From the NCBI RefSeq assembly GCF_000377565.1, contig NZ_KB898356.1, forward strand, positions 186,001-250,000: a DNA stretch of 64,000 nt, written 5' to 3'. Every line of letters begins with the position of its first letter. Positions within the stretch are counted from its first letter, which is position 1. Source of the DNA: Rhizobium sp. 2MFCol3.1 (GTDB lineage: Bacteria; Pseudomonadota; Alphaproteobacteria; Rhizobiales; Rhizobiaceae). Shown one piece after another: positions 61,053 to 64,000 of the stretch. A program made the position numbers and the translations under genes. The notes under the pieces are model-generated. The model saw only the letters and a list, made by a program, of their open reading frames with translations, was not told where the DNA came from and searched no databases.

Positions 61053-61322
61053 ATGGCCAAGACGAAAGAACCGAAGCTCGAGCATTCCGAACTCGCCGGC
61101 GAGTTTACCGATGATGGCGTGACCGTTCTGGTCGATATCTTCCGCCCGGCCGGCACCAATGCCGACTGGAAGATGGAAGTCGTGACGCAGGACGACGACC
61201 TGATCGAATGGGAAGAGAGCTTCGAGACTGATCGCGACGCTTTCGACGAGTTTCTGGCAACTGTCGAGCGCGACGGCATCCGCACTTTCCTTGATGATGC
61301 CGACGAACCATCGGTTCACTAG
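61053..61322 (+). CDS. Small acidic conserved hypothetical protein
   Basis: 89 residues from ATG 61053, behind CAGAGAGTGAC. Acidic and soluble: AKTKEPKLEHSELAGEFTDD, GVTVLVDIFRPAGTNADWKM and VVTQDDDLIEWEESFETDRD, then a helical tail FDEFLATVERDGIRTFLDD. Family not recognised; similar small proteins are annotated hypothetical in rhizobia. Alternative longer starts exist. Confidence 0.65.
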   Translation: MAKTKEPKLEHSELAGEFTDDGVTVLVDIFRPAGTNADWKMEVVTQDDDLIEWEESFETDRDAFDEFLATVERDGIRTFLDDADEPSVH

Positions 61323-61477
61323 ACGCCGGCCGGGCAGACTTTGACGCCGTGACACTGCTGTGACTGTCGCTTTCAGACTGGAAAATGTCGCTTGCGGAGA
61401 CCCTTTAAAATAAACCGAAACTAAAGTGGGCCACTCCGAAAGATAAGTGCGCATAAAACGCGCCGGGAACAGCAAAC

Positions 61478-61711
61478 ATGAAAGCTTTGGAATACAGAGC
61501 CGCTTTGGCGGTCCTGGGATTGACCACTGCTGGAGTGGAAAATCTCTTTGGTGTCGATCAGATCACCAGCCGCCTCTGGGCGACGGGAGAGCAGGATGTG
61601 CCGCGCGCCGTGGCGCTCTGCCTGCTTCTGATGGCGTCGCATAACCTGTCGGTCGCGCAGGCGCAGATCCTTGCCGACAGCGTCGACGTGCCACTGGCAA
61701 AATCCGCCTGA
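61478..61711 (+). CDS. Small conserved hypothetical protein
   Basis: 77 residues from ATG 61478. Hydrophobic-alternating helices (MKALEYRAALAVLGLTTAGV, VPRAVALCLLLMASHNLSVA) could be a four-helix or HTH-like fold. No signal peptide. I do not recognise the family. The upstream 155 bp hold its probable promoter, including an A/T stretch CCTTTAAAATAAACC. Confidence 0.55.
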   Translation: MKALEYRAALAVLGLTTAGVENLFGVDQITSRLWATGEQDVPRAVALCLLLMASHNLSVAQAQILADSVDVPLAKSA

Positions 61712-61748
61712 TAACTGGGCCCTACAACTGGGGATGTGGCGAAAGCCC

Positions 61749-62030
61749 TCAGGCCGCCGGCTGCTGGATCATCTTTTTCAAAACATCGAGAAGCTGTTTG
61801 GCGTCGTCATTGGCGCCGAGCACGCGCAGGCGCTCTTCAGCGAGGCTGATGATCGCCTCCATGCTTTCGCGCTCGCTCCAGCCGGAAGCGACACAGGCGC
61901 GCGTCAGATCCTCGAACGCGAACTGCATCGCATCCTGGCAGCGCACATCCCGATCGGGATCGTCACTGGTGACAAACGGCCTGTAGATCTCCCGCATCTC
62001 AGTTCTCCGCAACTCATTCGCACGCGCCAT
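61749..62030 (-). CDS. Small conserved hypothetical protein
   Basis: 93 residues from ATG 62030; ATG 61997 (MREIYRPFV) is an alternative. Soluble and helical: CQDAMQFAFEDLTRACVASG, WSERESMEAIISLAEERLRV, NDDAKQLLDVLKKMIQQP. No family recognised with confidence. Converges with the preceding gene (37-bp gap). Confidence 0.65.
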   Translation of the reverse strand: MARANELRRTEMREIYRPFVTSDDPDRDVRCQDAMQFAFEDLTRACVASGWSERESMEAIISLAEERLRVLGANDDAKQLLDVLKKMIQQPAA

Positions 62031-62226
62031 GCTAGACCACAGGCTTTAACGAAGTATTCATGACGATATCGAGCAATCTGGGCGGAAATTCGTGACGACT
62101 TTGAATTCTCTGAGAAACGCTGAAAGTTGTCTCGCCGCGCATATCGCAACCTAATGATAATGGCGTCGTTCTCAACTCGCCCCTGGAGTGGTAATATTAC
62201 CCTTGCCGAAAAGAGGGGAGATTCAC

Positions 62227-62631
62227 ATGCCACGCATCTCGCATCTATATTTCAAGACGGCCGTTCTGTTCCTGATCCTTGGTATCGGAATGGGCCTGAA
62301 CATGGCAATCTCGCAGGATCACAGCGTGATCGGCGCTCATGCACACTGTAATCTCTTGGGTTGGGTCACGATGGCGCTCTTCGGAGGCTATTACGCACTC
62401 AACCCGCGCAAGGCCGAACGTCGCATCGCGATGATTCAGTATGGCATCTATACCGCGGGCGTCACGCTGATGGTCCCGAGCCTCTATCTGATGTTGCTGG
62501 GCAACATGGCGATGGAACCCGTCGTGGCAATCGCCTCGATCATCACATTCATCGGCGTCCTGCTGTTCGCCTTCGTCATCTTCTCCGGCGAACAGGTGGC
62601 CATGACACCATCGACGCCGTCCTATCGCTGA
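62227..62631 (+). CDS. Minimal COX1-like membrane protein
   Basis: 134 residues from ATG 62227, behind GGGGAGATTCAC. Four hydrophobic helices. The motif GAHAHCNLLGWVTMALFGGYY near 37 has the A-H-x-H-x-N-L-L-G-W form of haem-copper oxidase subunit I/NorB-related proteins, where His residues bind haem. Too short for a full oxidase; it is a single-domain relative of unknown function, annotated in some genomes as cytochrome-c-oxidase-like or hypothetical. No partner subunits here. Confidence 0.7.
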   Translation: MPRISHLYFKTAVLFLILGIGMGLNMAISQDHSVIGAHAHCNLLGWVTMALFGGYYALNPRKAERRIAMIQYGIYTAGVTLMVPSLYLMLLGNMAMEPVVAIASIITFIGVLLFAFVIFSGEQVAMTPSTPSYR

Positions 62632-62688
62632 AGTCTTCTCTTGCCCCTGCGGCGCTCGTTCTTGGGGATGGGCGCCGTGGAAGGTAGA

Positions 62689-62895
62689 TCAGTGAACGAC
62701 CTGAACGCGGATATGCTCCTTGGCTGCATAGGAATGGCAGTCGATCGGCGCATCGCCGACGAAGATCACATCGCCGTCCTGGTCGAACAGGCCCCAACAG
62801 GCTTCGTCATCGACATAGACCTTGCGGACGTAACCAAACGGCGCGCTTTCTAAGACGACGTTGGGTGCAACAGCAACTGTCTCAAGTTCTCGCAT
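62689..62895 (-). CDS. Small conserved hypothetical protein
   Basis: 68 residues from ATG 62895. Soluble, acidic: MRELETVAVAPNVVLESAPF, GYVRKVYVDDEACWGLFDQD, GDVIFVGDAPIDCHSYAAKE. It may be a small beta-rich protein. No family recognised with certainty; similar short proteins are seen in rhizobia. Confidence 0.6.
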   Translation of the reverse strand: MRELETVAVAPNVVLESAPFGYVRKVYVDDEACWGLFDQDGDVIFVGDAPIDCHSYAAKEHIRVQVVH

Positions 62896-63166
62896 GGATC
62901 ACTCCGATAGTCATTTCTGTTTTAGTGCGACATCATATTGCATTGCGAGGCGGATGCCGGGCTATCCCTAGAAATGGGGATGTCTAACTCAGCTTGACCT
63001 TTCGCCTCTCAGGGTGTGCCGAATCGGTATTTCATGCCGATTTCCTTCCTTGGTTGCAGCGGGTCGTGCCTTTGTGGATTGCGATTGCATCAGCGGCGAA
63101 AAGCGCGTTGCGCCGACCAATCGAAGCTCCTATCTACAGGCACGAATCATCTCCGAGGAATAACTC

Positions 63167-63595
63167 ATGGCCGACCTAAAGGTTCGCACTCGTCCCGTTG
63201 GCGCCAGCGCCGTTCTCGGCCGCACCGGCTTCCCGCATGTCACCTCCGCCACCGGCGGTGAGATCGACATCGTCACCAGCCCGTCGCAACCGGGTTTCAA
63301 CCCGCTGGACCTTCTCTATTCCTCCCTCTCGGCCTGCCTGGTCCTGAGCGCCCGCATGGCGGCGAGCCAGCTCGGCGTTCTCGATCGCATCACCGAGCTC
63401 AAGGCTGACGTCACCGGCGAGAAGGCCACCGAAGGCCTGTCGCGGGTGAAGACCTTCAACATCGTCTTCTCGATCAAGGGCGACATCGACGAGGAAACCC
63501 GGCAGAAGATCGCCCACGCCGCCGAAGACGAGATCTGCACGGTCAGCAACACGATCCGCGGCAATCCGGAATTCTCGACGGTCATCTCCGGCTGA
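63167..63595 (+). CDS. OsmC/Ohr family protein
   Basis: 142 residues from ATG 63167, behind CGAGGAATAACTC. OsmC fold with the peroxidatic Cys in LSACLVLSARM near 57 and the resolving Cys in EDEICTVSNTI near 124, both present. It reduces organic hydroperoxides with thiol donors. The subgroup resembles the YhfA/OsmC branch rather than classic Ohr. A hairpin follows the gene. Confidence 0.92.
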   Translation: MADLKVRTRPVGASAVLGRTGFPHVTSATGGEIDIVTSPSQPGFNPLDLLYSSLSACLVLSARMAASQLGVLDRITELKADVTGEKATEGLSRVKTFNIVFSIKGDIDEETRQKIAHAAEDEICTVSNTIRGNPEFSTVISG

Positions 63596-63609
63596 CCCTC
63601 TATGCTGGC

Positions 63610-63635
63610 GCCGGCGTCGCGCGAGCGACGCCGGC
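63610..63635 (+). terminator. Hairpin after osmC
   Basis: Perfect 11-bp stem GCCGGCGTCGC/GCGACGCCGGC around GCGA, 15 bp past the stop. Strong folding, but no T tail. Confidence 0.55.
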
Positions 63636-63749
63636 GTCGATATCGACCGCGCCTGTCGTTCCCGGGCTATTCTCAGGCCGCTGCTTCTGCTACTTGCGGT
63701 GCATGATGGCGCCGCTCGATCGCACCCGACGCCGCAAGCACGGTACGCC

Positions 63750-64000
63750 ATGTCGCAAGTCTCCTCCGCTCTCCCACAGTCCGCTCCCTCGCAACGTTTC
63801 GCGCTTGCCGCATTGATCCTCGGCGGTGCCGCGATCGGCGGCTCGCCGATCTTCGTGCGGCTGTCGGAAGTGGGGCCAATGGCAACCGGCTTCTGGCGCG
63901 TGGCGCTGGCTTTCTTCCCGATCTACATCTTCTCGCTGCTCAAGGGCGGCGCAACCGGCCCTAAGCCCGAGACCTGGGCGGACCGCGGCATGCTCATCCT
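63750..64000 (+). CDS. DMT/EamA family transporter (3' truncated by window)
   Basis: ATG 63750 starts MSQVSSALPQSAPSQRFALA, followed by helix 1 (ALILGGAAIGGSPIFVRLSE), GPMATGFWRVALAFFPIYIF and a loop KGGATGPKPETWADRGMLIL at the window end. The pattern of two EamA helices with the conserved FVRLSEVGP-FWR motif marks the drug/metabolite transporter superfamily. 83 complete codons are visible. Substrate unknown. Confidence 0.85.
   Translation, partial: MSQVSSALPQSAPSQRFALAALILGGAAIGGSPIFVRLSEVGPMATGFWRVALAFFPIYIFSLLKGGATGPKPETWADRGMLI

Noticed and set aside
59547-63166. Integrated element at tRNA-Phe bounded by an att repeat
   Set aside because: No integrase gene and no second copy of the tRNA 3' end was seen up to about 63 kb.
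1-64000. CRISPR arrays, rRNA genes, insertion sequences or prophage
   Set aside because: No regularly spaced repeats, rRNA-like sequence, transposase or phage structural gene was recognised anywhere.

Overview
The window looks like a contiguous piece of the main chromosome of an alphaproteobacterium of the order Rhizobiales, most likely Rhizobium or a close relative. It is GC rich, and gene content and order are typical: murA - DUF2948 - hisD - UPF0262 - low-molecular-weight phosphatase - infA - maf - yacG - tRNA-Phe, a PodJ-like polarity factor, a DUF982 protein, DUF6460, TIGR02186 beside TauE, and GC-rich palindromic intergenic repeats of the rhizobial type. I name the genus by inference from gene order and family memory, not from a database search. 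I see no rRNA, CRISPR array, phage module or insertion sequence.

Layout. 0-9 kb: a truncated glycosyltransferase with a GspE-N/MshEN-like N-terminus, a divergent orphan solute-binding protein, a TerB-like protein, a nuclease-like exported protein with an S24 repressor, a LuxR-type response regulator, DUF952-pyrD, and a MATE/CAP/DUF6460 group. 9-27 kb: a TPR methyltransferase, YitT, the ligase-associated repair pair PdeM and DEXH helicase, an esterase, a second orphan binding protein, an Rrf2/AhpD-like pair, a lytic lipoprotein, TauE/TIGR02186, a DUF922 protease, TerC, a divergent Rrf2/thioredoxin-reductase-like pair, and the large podJ-like gene. 27-33 kb: a divergent Lrp/cystathionine-gamma-synthase-family pair and a three-gene phosphorelay operon. 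33-38.4 kb: an acyl-CoA dehydrogenase, thiolase and FadJ-type multifunctional protein forming a beta-oxidation set, preceded by a near-ideal 22-bp operator-like palindrome. 38.4-49.4 kb: a cold-shock gene, a divergent MFS/TetR pair, a transporter-fused hybrid kinase, mscL, an aminotransferase with an HD phosphohydrolase, galE and a 3-hydroxyisobutyryl-CoA hydrolase. 49.4-53.4 kb: small secreted, membrane or unknown proteins, ending at tRNA-Thr(GGT). 53.6-59.6 kb: the murA-hisD-infA-maf-yacG housekeeping block and tRNA-Phe(GAA). 59.7-64 kb: an isolated flagellin, several small unknown genes, a COX1-like minimal membrane protein, OsmC and the start of a DMT transporter.

The genes act mainly in separate modules. 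Where a regulator stands divergent from its probable target (Rrf2/TrxR-like, Lrp/PLP enzyme, TetR/MFS), the intergenic DNA holds an inverted repeat that is a reasonable operator candidate. Overlapping stop/start codons (DUF952-pyrD, kinase-response regulator, TauE-TIGR02186, UPF0262-phosphatase) support translational coupling.

I found no clearly new multi-gene system. The best leads are the MshEN-like/GT2 fusion, the kinase/receiver/receiver-kinase triad, the palindrome before the beta-oxidation genes, a TrxR-like enzyme with a degenerate NADPH motif, the nuclease-like protein lacking recognisable catalytic residues, and an 18-bp perfect palindrome within a tandem repeat ahead of the cold-shock gene.
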